A stretch of DNA of 49,985 nucleotides from a bacterium HR17 (GTDB lineage: Bacteria; Armatimonadota; Fervidibacteria; Fervidibacterales; Fervidibacteraceae). Where the stretch lies: assembly GCA_002898575.1 (NCBI GenBank), contig BEHT01000027.1, positions 1 to 49,985 on the forward strand. Reading direction: 5' to 3'. The translations under genes were made by a program, and so were the position numbers. Below the pieces are notes generated by a model. That model did not search any database. It was not told the DNA's origin and worked only from the letters and a program-made list of their open reading frames with translations. Of this stretch, positions 1-8,457 are shown in pieces. Each line of letters begins with the position of its first letter. The first letter of the stretch is position 1.

Positions 1-356
1 CCAAAGCGTTTTTGCAGTTTCCTTTTATCGGCGAGGATTTTGGGGTTGTTAGTGACGAAAGTGGCGTTGCGGCGTATTGCGTTCATGTAATGCACGAAAC
101 TGTCGCCATACTCGTCCCGATAGGTGCGTCGCAACTCGTCCCATTCTGCCTCTGTCAACAACTTTGCCTCCTCAATCGCCCAGCGTTTGATGTCCTCAAA
201 CTCCTTGCGGGCTTCAGGTTCAACCTTTTGCTTTGCCCGCCAGTAGACATCAAAGGGAATCTGCCCCGACAGGAACAGGAGGGTGATGATCTCCAGTTTA
301 ACCAGCGCTGCCGTCGTAATTTGCGTTTGCTGTCGGTCTTTGCGCTTGCGTCCCAT
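1..356 (-). CDS. Unidentified protein, N-terminal part (runs off left edge)
   Basis: An open frame starts at the ATG whose first base is 356 and continues without a stop to the window edge, giving about 118 residues of a longer protein. A GGGGAGG ribosome-binding site lies 12 bases upstream. The N-terminus is very basic (MGRKRKDR). Residues 60-118 are charged and helical, and the stretch DSFVHYMNAIRRNATFVTNN near the edge resembles the D..H..A......FVT.D segment of PIN-like nuclease folds. That resemblance is weak and is only a hint. The missing 3' part lies outside the window. Codon use matches its neighbours. Function unassigned; that the frame is real is fairly secure because it is long, open and has a good RBS. 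Confidence 0.6.
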   Translation of the reverse strand, partial: MGRKRKDRQQTQITTAALVKLEIITLLFLSGQIPFDVYWRAKQKVEPEARKEFEDIKRWAIEEAKLLTEAEWDELRRTYRDEYGDSFVHYMNAIRRNATFVTNNPKILADKRKLQKRF

Positions 357-415
357 GCCGCTTCAAACCTCCCCAACTGTGTCGCGGATACCGGTGCTAA
401 TAGCCACCGCGCGGA

Positions 416-1297
416 TTAACCCCCGACGGTGTGTCCTAAGAGATCACGATACTGTGACGGGGTGATACCAAATTTGGCTTTGAAATAGCGGGAGAAGTGG
501 GACAAACTCTCAAACCCGCACTCGTCCGCGATTTGCTGGACGGTTTTGTCGGTCGTTTGCAGCAATTGAGCGGCTTTGCGTAACCGACGCTCCAGCAACC
601 ATTGCTGTGGCGACATTCCGACGACTTTTTGAAACAGGCGCCGAAGGTGTGTCGGGGAACACATCACGACCCTTGCCAAATCGCTGACCGTGACTTTCCC
701 GTCGGTAGAGGCGAGCAGCTGAAAGGCAGGGCAGAGCCATTTGAGCACCTTCGCGTCGCGCGGTGCCGCATCGGGTTGGAACAGGTAAGGGTATTCGTGC
801 GTGCACCGCAGCAACAACTCCGTCACGCTGGCTTGGGCTCTCAATTTCCATCCGGGCGGTTGCAACGCGTGCAAGCGAGCGAGTTCGTTGATCGCACCGG
901 CGAGACTTTTCGCCCCATCAATTTTTGGCGGAAAGCCAAGCAAAGAAAGGATGCATTGAATGCCGAGCACACGGGCAGTGAGGTGCACAAAGGTCGCGCA
1001 AAATGGGTGCGGGGGCAGCAAGTCAGCCCGATGGCGCACTCCCTCCGGGATGAAAAGGAGGGTGTCCGCTGACGCGACGACCGTCTCACTACCGATTTGC
1101 CATCGCGCTCTCCCCTCGTGGACGAACACCAACACGCTATGCGGCAGGCTGCGGGGCGCAATATACCAACCTAAAAGGCATTCGCGCGTCCACGCCCCGA
1201 CGAAATGGATTTCGGCGTTGTCCCACACCCATCCCCACTCCGCTAACGAACCAGGTTCAGGGTAAGGCAAAAAATGTGCCCGTGACCTGGTCAACAT
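416..1297 (-). CDS. AraC-family transcriptional regulator
   Basis: This 293-residue protein has the usual AraC layout. An N-terminal cupin-like ligand-binding part (about residues 30-110, with HSVLVFVHEGRARWQIGS typical of the first beta strands) is followed by a C-terminal double helix-turn-helix (about 200-290). The second HTH carries the family signature: QIADECGFESLSHFSRYFKA followed by FGITPSQYR. It would bind DNA as a ligand-responsive activator or repressor; the ligand cannot be read from the sequence. It starts 163 bases from the divergently transcribed manganese catalase, so control of that gene or of itself is plausible but not shown. Length is normal and no defect is visible. Confidence 0.93.
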   Translation of the reverse strand: MLTRSRAHFLPYPEPGSLAEWGWVWDNAEIHFVGAWTRECLLGWYIAPRSLPHSVLVFVHEGRARWQIGSETVVASADTLLFIPEGVRHRADLLPPHPFCATFVHLTARVLGIQCILSLLGFPPKIDGAKSLAGAINELARLHALQPPGWKLRAQASVTELLLRCTHEYPYLFQPDAAPRDAKVLKWLCPAFQLLASTDGKVTVSDLARVVMCSPTHLRRLFQKVVGMSPQQWLLERRLRKAAQLLQTTDKTVQQIADECGFESLSHFSRYFKAKFGITPSQYRDLLGHTVGG

Positions 1298-1460
1298 AAC
1301 CGCTCACCACCTTGCCAACCCAATTTTGCCACCCGCCTGCCATACGGGCGGTGCGATAATGGCAAAAGATTGGTCGGTTTTACCCTGTCCCATCTAAGCA
1401 ACTTCCGTCACTCTCTTTCTCGGTGCAACAAACCACGCTGCAAAAGGAGGGTGAAAAACG

Positions 1461-2348
1461 ATGTATCTGCGGATTGACCGCTTACAAATTGAGTTGCCTG
1501 CACCGAAAGACGCTGACCCCAACGCGGCAGCCGCTGTGCAAGAGTTGCTGGGCGGGCGGTTCGGCGAAATGTCCACGCTGATGAACTACACCTACCAGTC
1601 CTTCAACTTCCGCGCCCACGACAAACTTAAGCCGTTCCGGGACTTGATCGCTAACATCGCGACCGAGGAGTTGGGGCACATTGAGTTGGTGGCGGCGACG
1701 GTCAACGCGTTGCTGACAGGCACGACGAAACCCGACGACCCCGATAAGGCGCCGCTATTGCCCGGCAAGGATGCCCGCAACACTTGGCACTTCATCGCCA
1801 CACCCCAGACCGCCCTCGTCGGCGACTCTATGGGCGGGTTCTGGAACGGAGGTTATGTCTTCAACAGCGGCAACTTGGTTTTAGACCTGCTCCACAACTT
1901 CTTCCTTGAGTGCGGGGCACGCTTGCATAAAATTCGCGTCTACGAGATGACGACTAACCCTGTCGCCCGTGAAATGATTGGCTACCTACTCGTGCGCGGT
2001 AGCGTTCACGCCACCGCTTACGGCAAAGCCATTGAAGTCGTCACCGGCGTTGACATGACGAAACTTCTCCCCATCCCCAACATCCCCAACAGCAAGTTCC
2101 CAGAAGCCCGCAAGTATGAGGAGGCAGGTATCCATCGCACCCTCTATCGTTTCAGCCCTAACGACTACAAGGACATCGCCAAAATCTGGCGCGGTCCGGC
2201 GCCGACAGGCGACGGCGATTTGGTCGTCGTGGACGGTCCACCACAAGGTGGTCCTATCCCCGTCCTACCCGAAGTGCCCGAAGAGTTCGCCCCCGGCTTG
2301 ACCGCAGAAGAAATCGCAGAACTGGCGAAAAAGTTGGCTGGATCGTAA
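1461..2348 (+). CDS. Manganese (non-haem) catalase
   Basis: A 295-residue dimanganese catalase, converting hydrogen peroxide to water and oxygen in the cytoplasm. The ferritin-like four-helix metal ligands are all recognisable: Glu36 (FGEMSTL), Glu70 and His73 (ATEELGHIEL), Glu150 (FLECGARLHK) and His183 (GSVHATAY). Their spacing matches the known Mn catalases. The start follows an AGGAGGG ribosome-binding site at about 1446. The C-terminal tail is acidic, Pro-rich and variable, as in relatives. The gene is monocistronic: an AraC gene diverges upstream and a strong terminator follows. Such enzymes are common in thermophiles and anaerobes exposed to oxygen. Confidence 0.95.
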   Translation: MYLRIDRLQIELPAPKDADPNAAAAVQELLGGRFGEMSTLMNYTYQSFNFRAHDKLKPFRDLIANIATEELGHIELVAATVNALLTGTTKPDDPDKAPLLPGKDARNTWHFIATPQTALVGDSMGGFWNGGYVFNSGNLVLDLLHNFFLECGARLHKIRVYEMTTNPVAREMIGYLLVRGSVHATAYGKAIEVVTGVDMTKLLPIPNIPNSKFPEARKYEEAGIHRTLYRFSPNDYKDIAKIWRGPAPTGDGDLVVVDGPPQGGPIPVLPEVPEEFAPGLTAEEIAELAKKLAGS

Positions 2349-2374
2349 AAAGCACAGCGCACAACGACAGGGCA

Positions 2375-2409
2375 AGGGAACGCCTCTAAGGGCGTTCCCT
2401 TTTCTTTTT
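2375..2409 (+). terminator. Rho-independent terminator after Mn catalase
   Basis: A perfect 10-bp stem (AGGGAACGCC at 2375-2384 with GGCGTTCCCT at 2391-2400) and a 6-base loop are followed by a T-rich tract, TTTCTTTTT. It lies 26 bases after the catalase stop codon. Confidence 0.9.
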
Positions 2410-2438
2410 AGCGGTATTGGACCGCTTTCTTTCTCTTC

Positions 2439-2699
2439 AGCGGCTCAGGAGAGCCGCCCTCCGAAAAACCTTCAACTTTCGGAGGGCGCATCTCCTGATG
2501 CGCCAATTTCTTTTCGGCGGCTCGGAGAGCCGCCCTCCGAACGCACCTTCAACACTCGGAGGGCGCGTCTCTTGACGCGCCGATTGCTCTCTTCGGCGGC
2601 TCAGGAGAGCCGCCCTCCGAAAAACCTTCAACACTCGGAGGGCGCATCTCTTGACGCGCCGATTGCTCTCTTCGGCGGCTCAGGAGAGCCGCCCTCCGA
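2439..2699. repeat. Tandem array of structured intergenic repeat (about 3.5 units, 77-79 bp period)
   Basis: Four copies of hairpin A (stem GGCGGCTC, loop AGGA, stem GAGCCGCC, then CTCCGA) begin at 2439, 2516, 2595 and 2674, giving intervals of 77, 79 and 79 bases. Between them are three copies of hairpin B (TCGGAG, then stem GGCGCATC, loop TCCT, stem GATGCGCC). CTCCGA and TCGGAG can pair as an outer stem. The B stems vary in a compensating way (CATC/GATG in the first copy, CGTC/GACG in the second). The array fills the gap between the catalase terminator and the 3' end of a convergent membrane-protein gene. The same element, inverted, forms the array at 22601-22847. No gene is visible in 2410-2752. 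Confidence 0.92.
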
Positions 2700-2752
2700 C
2701 TGGACCTGATTGTTCAACACAGCAGTGCCGTTACACTTTTGCCCAAGGACCC

Positions 2753-4135
2753 TTACCTTGCGGGCAGTGGCACCCAAAGCCAACCGACGGTAGCGCTCAA
2801 AACCGCCAACAAACTGGCGCTACCCACAACGCCCCATTTCAGACGATGGGTCGGCACTGTCTGCACGACACCGACAGCGAACAGCACCGCCATCGCTGCG
2901 TGAGCGGGGTAAAAGTAGCGAGCCTGCGCCTGGAAAAAATGGCGGTTGAACTGTATGAACTCAGCGAAAACGAGCAGGGTCATCAACACCGGCAAAACAA
3001 CGGCGAGCGCGGGCGCCCACGCCCGTTGCGTGCCAGTGCACCAACTTTGCCGCACTGTTGCGACGCTCCCTAAGCCGATGCCTACCAACAATAGTGCCCC
3101 GATGAGTGCGCAGAGAATGACGAAAGGCAAAGTCGGTTCGGTGCCTTGCATCAACCGCCCTAGCCCTTTGACGGCTTCGTTGGGTTCGCCGAAAACACCC
3201 AGCCAAGTGAACAGCGTCACTTGCGCTACCATCAGCAAATAGGTCGGTAACGATAAACCCAGTTGCTCCAAGAAATAATTGGGCTTGGGCGATGTGGCAA
3301 AGCCTTCCAAGAACGCCCGCACAGCCAGCGGGTCACCGTAAAGCACCGTGTTGCGCCATAGCCACCAACCCGCAGTCATTAAAAATGCCGCTAAGCAAGC
3401 AACCGGTGACTGCCACTGCACCGTCGCTGCGAGCGGGCGCTGTCGGGGCTCAGTGGGTTTGCTCGGCGTTGTCAGCCCGCCTCGCTGAACGGGCGCCAAC
3501 GCCACTGCGATCAGTGCCAGCGGCACAACGATTAAGTTGCTGCTTTTTGCCAGCAAAGCCCCGCCACTAAGCGCGCCTGCAACGAATGCGCGCCTCAGCG
3601 CTGCACGGTGGTCACTTGCCGGACGCAACAGCACAAAGCACAGCCACAGCCACGCCGCTGCGGCAGTGGCACCGGCAGCCGCATCGTTGCTGACTGATGC
3701 GCAAACGAGCAGGTGCATCGGGAGTAACGCCGCGAACAACCCTGCCGTAAGAGCGGCAGACAACCGCAGGGTGTGAGGGCACAACAGCCACGCTGCCCCC
3801 ATCGCGCAAAGGACGACGAGCGCGCCCCAAAGCGTGGAGATGCCCCGCAGGACATACAAAGCGATTTGATGGTGTCCTTCAGAGCGCAACAAGGGGGCGA
3901 CGATGGGCAAAGATGTCAAGTAGTAAAGGGGCGGTTGATGGGCTTCGTAGGTGGCGCCCCGTCCCATCCCTTCAAAGACAGGCAACGACTGCGTGCGCGC
4001 GAGGTGCAGGATGTAAGCAAAATGCGCTCCTTCATCGGGGGCGCGCCATGGGGGAAACCGAGCCGCGTAAATGCCGGCGGCGACGAAGTGCACCGCTAAT
4101 ACACCGATAACACCCCAAAGGAAACGCTGACGCAT
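2753..4135 (-). CDS. Multi-spanning membrane glycosyltransferase-like protein (GT39/PMT or DUF2142 type)
   Basis: A 460-residue integral membrane protein with roughly ten hydrophobic segments. The first periplasmic loop carries the acidic PDEGAHF motif (Asp34-Glu35), followed by HQPPLYYL at about 66-73. This is the pattern of GT-C enzymes that use polyprenyl-phosphate sugars, where the acidic pair is catalytic. Acceptor and sugar are unknown. It is the last gene of a minus-strand operon, 12 bases after the membrane protein at 4148-4900, and its 3' end abuts the repeat array. A transport or flippase role for a DUF2142-type member is possible. Confidence 0.75.
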   Translation of the reverse strand: MRQRFLWGVIGVLAVHFVAAGIYAARFPPWRAPDEGAHFAYILHLARTQSLPVFEGMGRGATYEAHQPPLYYLTSLPIVAPLLRSEGHHQIALYVLRGISTLWGALVVLCAMGAAWLLCPHTLRLSAALTAGLFAALLPMHLLVCASVSNDAAAGATAAAAWLWLCFVLLRPASDHRAALRRAFVAGALSGGALLAKSSNLIVVPLALIAVALAPVQRGGLTTPSKPTEPRQRPLAATVQWQSPVACLAAFLMTAGWWLWRNTVLYGDPLAVRAFLEGFATSPKPNYFLEQLGLSLPTYLLMVAQVTLFTWLGVFGEPNEAVKGLGRLMQGTEPTLPFVILCALIGALLLVGIGLGSVATVRQSWCTGTQRAWAPALAVVLPVLMTLLVFAEFIQFNRHFFQAQARYFYPAHAAMAVLFAVGVVQTVPTHRLKWGVVGSASLLAVLSATVGWLWVPLPAR

Positions 4136-4147
4136 CGTCTATTTCCC

Positions 4148-4900
4148 TCACCGTTGCATCAAGGCAACAACAAAAAGTGTAAGCATCAAGCCAGCGACGC
4201 ATATCAAGAGGGCGACGATTAACCCTCGCCAAAGGCGCAGCCCCGTTAGGCGCGGTTGTCTCGTTGCAGAGCACGGGCGCAACAGCCCCCACCGTGTCAT
4301 CTCCCATTCACCGGTTGCGACCAGCCAGGTGGCGCACTCCCATTCCAGAAATCGCTCCAGCGAAGGGCGCAACCAGCGCGCCCAACTGAACGCAGTTACG
4401 GCATTTTTGCCGCCATATGTTACGGCGAAGAAGCCATAAACCAAAAGCACAACGCCCAAAGGCGAAACTGTTGCATGCCCTTTGCATGAGGCAGCGGCTG
4501 TGGTAGATAACCCCAATAACCCGAAGAGGGCAAGGCATTCCAGCAAAATAAAACCACCCTCCATCAGCCGCAAGTAGAGGCTGATGGCTTGACGGCGTCG
4601 GGGCGGCGGGCAACGGTCGCCCCCAATCCACCGCAGAAACGCATCGGGTGCCCGCTGCAACAGCGATGATAACCCCAGCGCGCGCAAGACACCTAACCCT
4701 ATCCCCAACACGAAACTGGCAACGCCCAACCGGAGCGCCAATGCCCATCCGTTGGGCAAAATCCACCCAGCGGCGCTTAGCCCCAGCCCACCAGCCAGCA
4801 ACCATAAGATGCCGTGCATCCATCGCTCGTAAAAACGCCACTCCACTGCAGCCCAGCAGTCATGAAACTGACGGGCGCGCAAGAATGCAGGTGTCTTCAC
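4148..4900 (-). CDS. Hypothetical integral membrane protein
   Basis: A 250-residue protein with about five or six hydrophobic segments (approximately residues 30-50, 55-80, 115-135, 145-165 and 225-247) and a basic, Trp-rich N-terminus. I do not recognise a family. Its ATG overlaps the TGA stop of the upstream glycosyltransferase gene in an ATGA junction, so the two are translationally coupled. It is followed after 12 bases by a second GT-like membrane protein. The position between two GT-C-like proteins suggests a role in the same envelope-glycan process; this is inference from context only. Confidence 0.7.
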   Translation of the reverse strand: MKTPAFLRARQFHDCWAAVEWRFYERWMHGILWLLAGGLGLSAAGWILPNGWALALRLGVASFVLGIGLGVLRALGLSSLLQRAPDAFLRWIGGDRCPPPRRRQAISLYLRLMEGGFILLECLALFGLLGLSTTAAASCKGHATVSPLGVVLLVYGFFAVTYGGKNAVTAFSWARWLRPSLERFLEWECATWLVATGEWEMTRWGLLRPCSATRQPRLTGLRLWRGLIVALLICVAGLMLTLFVVALMQR

Positions 4901-6906
4901 AGCCCTCGCCTCCTCACCACAGCCAACACCTCGGTGCTTGGCAGGGCAGCGTCATCGCGCCACAGCGTTTCTAACAGCCCGCGCCGCTTACCGTCGGCGA
5001 TCCAGCGCGCGATAACACTCTCCGCAGGCACATAGCGCCAGTTGACGATGATGTGCGTGACGCCTAACCGGCGCCACGCCACGATTAAATCGTCCACTCG
5101 CTTCAACCGCGCATACGGAACGAGACGGTTGTGTCCGTCGTCCGCCCAAAAATAGCGGCGTTCAAAATAATAGCCTAACGGCTCACCGTAGGTGGCAATG
5201 ACGGCATCGTGCGGTAGCGCCCGATTGACGAACTCAGCGACACGGTAAACAGGTGTCGTCGCCCGCAGGAACGACTCCGGCTCCTCTACACCCACCGCAA
5301 CGGGAAGTAACGGCTTAGCATACCACATGATAACCAATGACGCATACACAACGCCTGCTGCCACAACACTGCGCACAAGGGTTGCCATCACCGCGTTGAT
5401 GCGCACCCACGCTGCCACGGTCACGCCGACGACCAAGCAGCCCACGGCTAAAACGGGCAACAAGTAGCGCAAATACTGCGCTTCCGCGAACCCCCACGCC
5501 AGCCACGCAACGGCGACAGCCACAGGCAATCCAACTCCCACACTGAAACTAACGGTAGCCCACGGCACGAGCAGCACCGCCGTCGGCGATATAGCCAACG
5601 GCAAAATGCCGACGCTCAGCGGCGGTGTGTCCACATTGTCAAACTTGCCGCATTTCCAGCGCTTGGGGCATGTCCCTTTTTGGAAGCAATTACCCAACCA
5701 CTGCCCGGCGCACCGCCCGAAGCGGATTTCGTTGAGTGTCAAGTTAAACGGCAGCGCCAGCAAAGCGCCGATGTCGCGTCCGCCTCCGAACTCGCGGTTG
5801 GACAGCGTATACGCCTGCGCCATTTCGGCAGACCATTGTCGCCCCCCGAACAGCCCGTAGGCGAACGGGAAAACCGGGTTACCCGTCCAAAGCCAGTTTT
5901 TGATATACCATGGCGCCGCCACACCGAAGGCTAAAAGCGTCGCGGCGAGAACGGCGCGCCATTGACCCGCTAAAGGTCGTCGCATCAGCCACAACACAGC
6001 GGGGGCTGCCACCACAACCGCCACGCACAACAATCCCGTGTATTTCGTTCCGGCAGCGGCGCCGGCGAACAGACCAGACCAGAGCAACCATCGCCCATCG
6101 GGTTGCTGCAAGAACCGCGTCAGCCCTAACAGGTGCAATAAAACGAACGCCGTTAACGCCACATCCACATAAGCGGTGGTCGCTTCCGTGAACGCCAGCG
6201 GCATCGTGGCGAAAGCGACTGCGGCAAAAAGACCCATCCGCAAACTGCGGTGTGGCAAGCCCGCTCCCCAACTGAGCAACGCCAACTGACACAGAACAAA
6301 GCAGAGCCAATGAAACGACTTAGCGACTGCTGCGCTCTTTAACTCCGTCAAACCTAGTCCCAGCAGGTAGAGCATTTGGGGCGTCATCGGAAACTGGGCG
6401 TGATGGGTGAAGGGCAAGTAATGAACGCGCCCGTCCAACCAATAAAGTTTCGGCACCGCCAAGTGGTAGGACAAACTGTCCCATTCGCCCGCCCACGGAG
6501 GCACGAAACAAAGCAATAACGCTAACAGGTTCAACACCACCGTCAACACCGCCAACACCCGTTCAGTCCAGTGCAAATCGCGCCAACGCTCCGCAAAGGG
6601 GTAAGGGAAACGGCGTCGTCCCAGTTCCTGCAATGCGTCGCGCAACCCGACGGCGTAACACACCGCCAACCACCCGATTAACACCGCGCGGTGCAACCAT
6701 CCCAAAAGCCCAATCACCAACACCCCGTAAGCGATGACCACAATGCCAGCGCCCAACGCCAGCGTAACGGCTTCCAGTCGGCTGATGCCGAACGGCGCCA
6801 GTCGGCGCACCGATGCGGCGCCGACACTCAACGCCGCCAACACACAGCCGCCAAAAAGGACTAAATCAACGCCGCGTTGTAGCAGGGTCACCAACATCGT
6901 CGGCAC
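4897..6906 (-). CDS. Polytopic GT-C glycosyltransferase-like protein
   Basis: A 669-residue membrane protein with about 11-13 hydrophobic segments and a soluble C-terminal part (from about residue 560). After the third or fourth segment comes GEWDSLSYHLAVPKLYWL (residues 140-157), the acidic first-loop motif of polyprenyl-phosphate-dependent glycosyltransferases of the PMT/ArnT type. The C-terminal region contains YGEPLGYYFERRYFWAD and THIIVNWRY, a pattern common at the end of such proteins. The 5' end overlaps the preceding folate-family gene by 41 bases, and the 3' end overlaps the next gene by four. Sugar and acceptor are not predictable. An internal ATG at codon 4 is an alternative start. 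Confidence 0.78.
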   Translation of the reverse strand: MPTMLVTLLQRGVDLVLFGGCVLAALSVGAASVRRLAPFGISRLEAVTLALGAGIVVIAYGVLVIGLLGWLHRAVLIGWLAVCYAVGLRDALQELGRRRFPYPFAERWRDLHWTERVLAVLTVVLNLLALLLCFVPPWAGEWDSLSYHLAVPKLYWLDGRVHYLPFTHHAQFPMTPQMLYLLGLGLTELKSAAVAKSFHWLCFVLCQLALLSWGAGLPHRSLRMGLFAAVAFATMPLAFTEATTAYVDVALTAFVLLHLLGLTRFLQQPDGRWLLWSGLFAGAAAGTKYTGLLCVAVVVAAPAVLWLMRRPLAGQWRAVLAATLLAFGVAAPWYIKNWLWTGNPVFPFAYGLFGGRQWSAEMAQAYTLSNREFGGGRDIGALLALPFNLTLNEIRFGRCAGQWLGNCFQKGTCPKRWKCGKFDNVDTPPLSVGILPLAISPTAVLLVPWATVSFSVGVGLPVAVAVAWLAWGFAEAQYLRYLLPVLAVGCLVVGVTVAAWVRINAVMATLVRSVVAAGVVYASLVIMWYAKPLLPVAVGVEEPESFLRATTPVYRVAEFVNRALPHDAVIATYGEPLGYYFERRYFWADDGHNRLVPYARLKRVDDLIVAWRRLGVTHIIVNWRYVPAESVIARWIADGKRRGLLETLWRDDAALPSTEVLAVVRRRGL

Positions 6907-7594
6907 TCACACACCGCTTGGGCGTTCGTATGACAGTGTCCGGCGTCACGATCAGGTTGACGCGACGGTCAACCTCAGTTATCCATCTGGCTAAATCGTC
7001 GGCGAATTGAAGCGGGTGGACGATCGTGGCGATCACCGCGTCCTGCTGCACCCATCCGCTTTCTAACAAACGCTCCAATTCGCGGTCGCCCAACCCGCGA
7101 AAGGGGCTCAGGCGATGTCCCTGCTTGTCCACCACGACACTCCCTACAACGACCAGCGTGATAGGTGTGCTCAGCGGTTGACCGTAGCGGTGGAAATTGT
7201 CCACTTCTGCCGCCGCTTTGATTGCCCGTCGCTCCGTGATTTGCAACAAAGGAGCGCCTTGACGCCGCCAGCGGCGTGGTGGTGCCACCGCTAACACCTT
7301 GCCCCGTTCCAACACCAATTCGCGCACGCGCCGCAACACATGGTCGGGTGCGACGAACACGCAACGGGCGCGGATGAACTCCGGTTGCTCCGCCAGCAAC
7401 GCTGCCGCTCGGTCGGCGCCGATGAAATTGGGCACCCGCCCGAACGCGTCCAGCGGGAACGATAAAACGCCTGCATCCCGCATCGTGTTCCAAACGCGTT
7501 GGCGGATGCGTTCACGGCGTGTCAACAAACGGTCTATGGGAACCGGCATCGGATATCGCCTCGTCGGTGCTGGTCTCACCGCCACGCCGTTCAC
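6866..7594 (-). CDS. 5-formyltetrahydrofolate cyclo-ligase family protein
   Basis: A 242-residue protein of the 5-FTHF cyclo-ligase / MTHFSD-like family. It has an N-terminal arginine-rich helix (RRERIRQRVWNTMRDAG), then GRVPNFIGADRAAALLAEQP and VFVAPDHVLRRVRELVLERGK. The later part has SPFRGLGDRELERLL (about residues 163-177), equivalent to the G.GxGxxD phosphate/folate loop, and QDAVIATIVHPLQF. The canonical enzyme uses ATP to convert 5-formyl-THF to 5,10-methenyl-THF. This subgroup may differ, as the glycine loop is degenerate. The GTG start overlaps the upstream thioredoxin-like gene by four bases (GTGA), and its 3' end overlaps the glycosyltransferase gene by 41 bases, so it sits inside a tightly coupled operon. 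Confidence 0.8.
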   Translation of the reverse strand: MNGVAVRPAPTRRYPMPVPIDRLLTRRERIRQRVWNTMRDAGVLSFPLDAFGRVPNFIGADRAAALLAEQPEFIRARCVFVAPDHVLRRVRELVLERGKVLAVAPPRRWRRQGAPLLQITERRAIKAAAEVDNFHRYGQPLSTPITLVVVGSVVVDKQGHRLSPFRGLGDRELERLLESGWVQQDAVIATIVHPLQFADDLARWITEVDRRVNLIVTPDTVIRTPKRCVSADDVGDPATTRR

Positions 7595-8457
7595 GGTCCG
7601 TCGCCCCGCCGCAGGTCAGCGGGCGGTTCGGCGTCCAAAAAGCGCAGTAACTTTTGGGCTTGCGCCCGCAGTGTCGGCGATTTGCTGACCCGCAGAACCG
7701 CCACCAGCCAGCGACGCGCTTCGGCGTCTTGCCCCAACGCCAAGTGGGTGACCGCCAGATAAAAACGCGCTTCGTCGGCGACGGGTGCCTGTGGAAACCG
7801 TGTCACCACCGCACGAAAGTCGTCCAGCGCACGGTGGGCGATACGGGCACGATGCATCGTGTAAAACAACCCCCGATGCACCAGCATCGGTGCATGGTAA
7901 CCTTTGCGGTTGTCGGGGTCTTTCGCCAACACCTTCTCCGCCAGCGGTAACCCGCGCGCTCCGTCGCCGCGTTCCAGAAACCAGACCGCTGCTTCGTAAA
8001 GCGTCGCTAAGTCGTGGGGGCGTCGTTGCAAGCGCCGCTCTACCGCGTCCGACCGTTGTCCCCTTAAAAACGCCCGCAAAGCCGCTGCAAAAGTGGTAGC
8101 GTTTAGATGCCCGACGATGTAGTCTTGCGGCGTCCCCTTTGCATCCGTGAACACCACCACTGGCAGCACCTCTTGCCAACCGGGCACCAACTTGCGCAAC
8201 TGCCCCGCCGATTGGGGCATGGGAAGGGACACCACAACGAACCGTCGCAACAACGCCGCCAACTGAGGGTTGTCCAGAGTCTCCGCACGGTAGCGTTGAC
8301 AGGTGAAACAATCAGGGTCGGCAAAGTAAGCCAAGACGAACTTGCGTTCCGTTTTCGCCCGTTGCAGCGCCGCTGCCCAATTGTGCGGCGCCGCCGCCAC
8401 CGAGGCAACAAACACCCCAACGATACAACCAAGCACGCCTCCCCGGACACAGCGCAT
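7591..8457 (-). CDS. Secreted thioredoxin-fold protein with C-terminal TPR-like region
   Basis: A 288-residue protein with an N-terminal signal peptide (about residues 1-22, cleavage near VAAA-PH). A thioredoxin-like domain (about 25-135) follows, with redox motif CFTC at 50-53 in the context YFADPDCFTCQRYR and a cis-proline-type LPVVVF near 118. The C-terminal half (about 150-280) is helical and repetitive and resembles TPR repeats. It resembles the thioredoxin_7/DUF255 class of periplasmic thiol proteins. First gene of the minus-strand operon that continues to 2753; the stop overlaps the next start (GTGA). The partner substrate is unknown. Confidence 0.85.
   Translation of the reverse strand: MRCVRGGVLGCIVGVFVASVAAAPHNWAAALQRAKTERKFVLAYFADPDCFTCQRYRAETLDNPQLAALLRRFVVVSLPMPQSAGQLRKLVPGWQEVLPVVVFTDAKGTPQDYIVGHLNATTFAAALRAFLRGQRSDAVERRLQRRPHDLATLYEAAVWFLERGDGARGLPLAEKVLAKDPDNRKGYHAPMLVHRGLFYTMHRARIAHRALDDFRAVVTRFPQAPVADEARFYLAVTHLALGQDAEARRWLVAVLRVSKSPTLRAQAQKLLRFLDAEPPADLRRGDGP

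Noticed and set aside
12-419. Plus-strand open frame of 135 codons at the left edge
   Set aside because: It is the antisense shadow of the open minus-strand gene (1-356), which has a good ribosome-binding site and protein-like composition.
2437-2634. Small minus-strand ORF of 65 codons within the repeat array
   Set aside because: It is only the translation of tandem hairpin repeats (the peptide itself repeats) and has no start signal.
2439-2699. CRISPR array
   Set aside because: The period is 77-79 bases, but nearly the whole unit is repeated, with no variable spacers and no cas genes. It is a tandem structured repeat.
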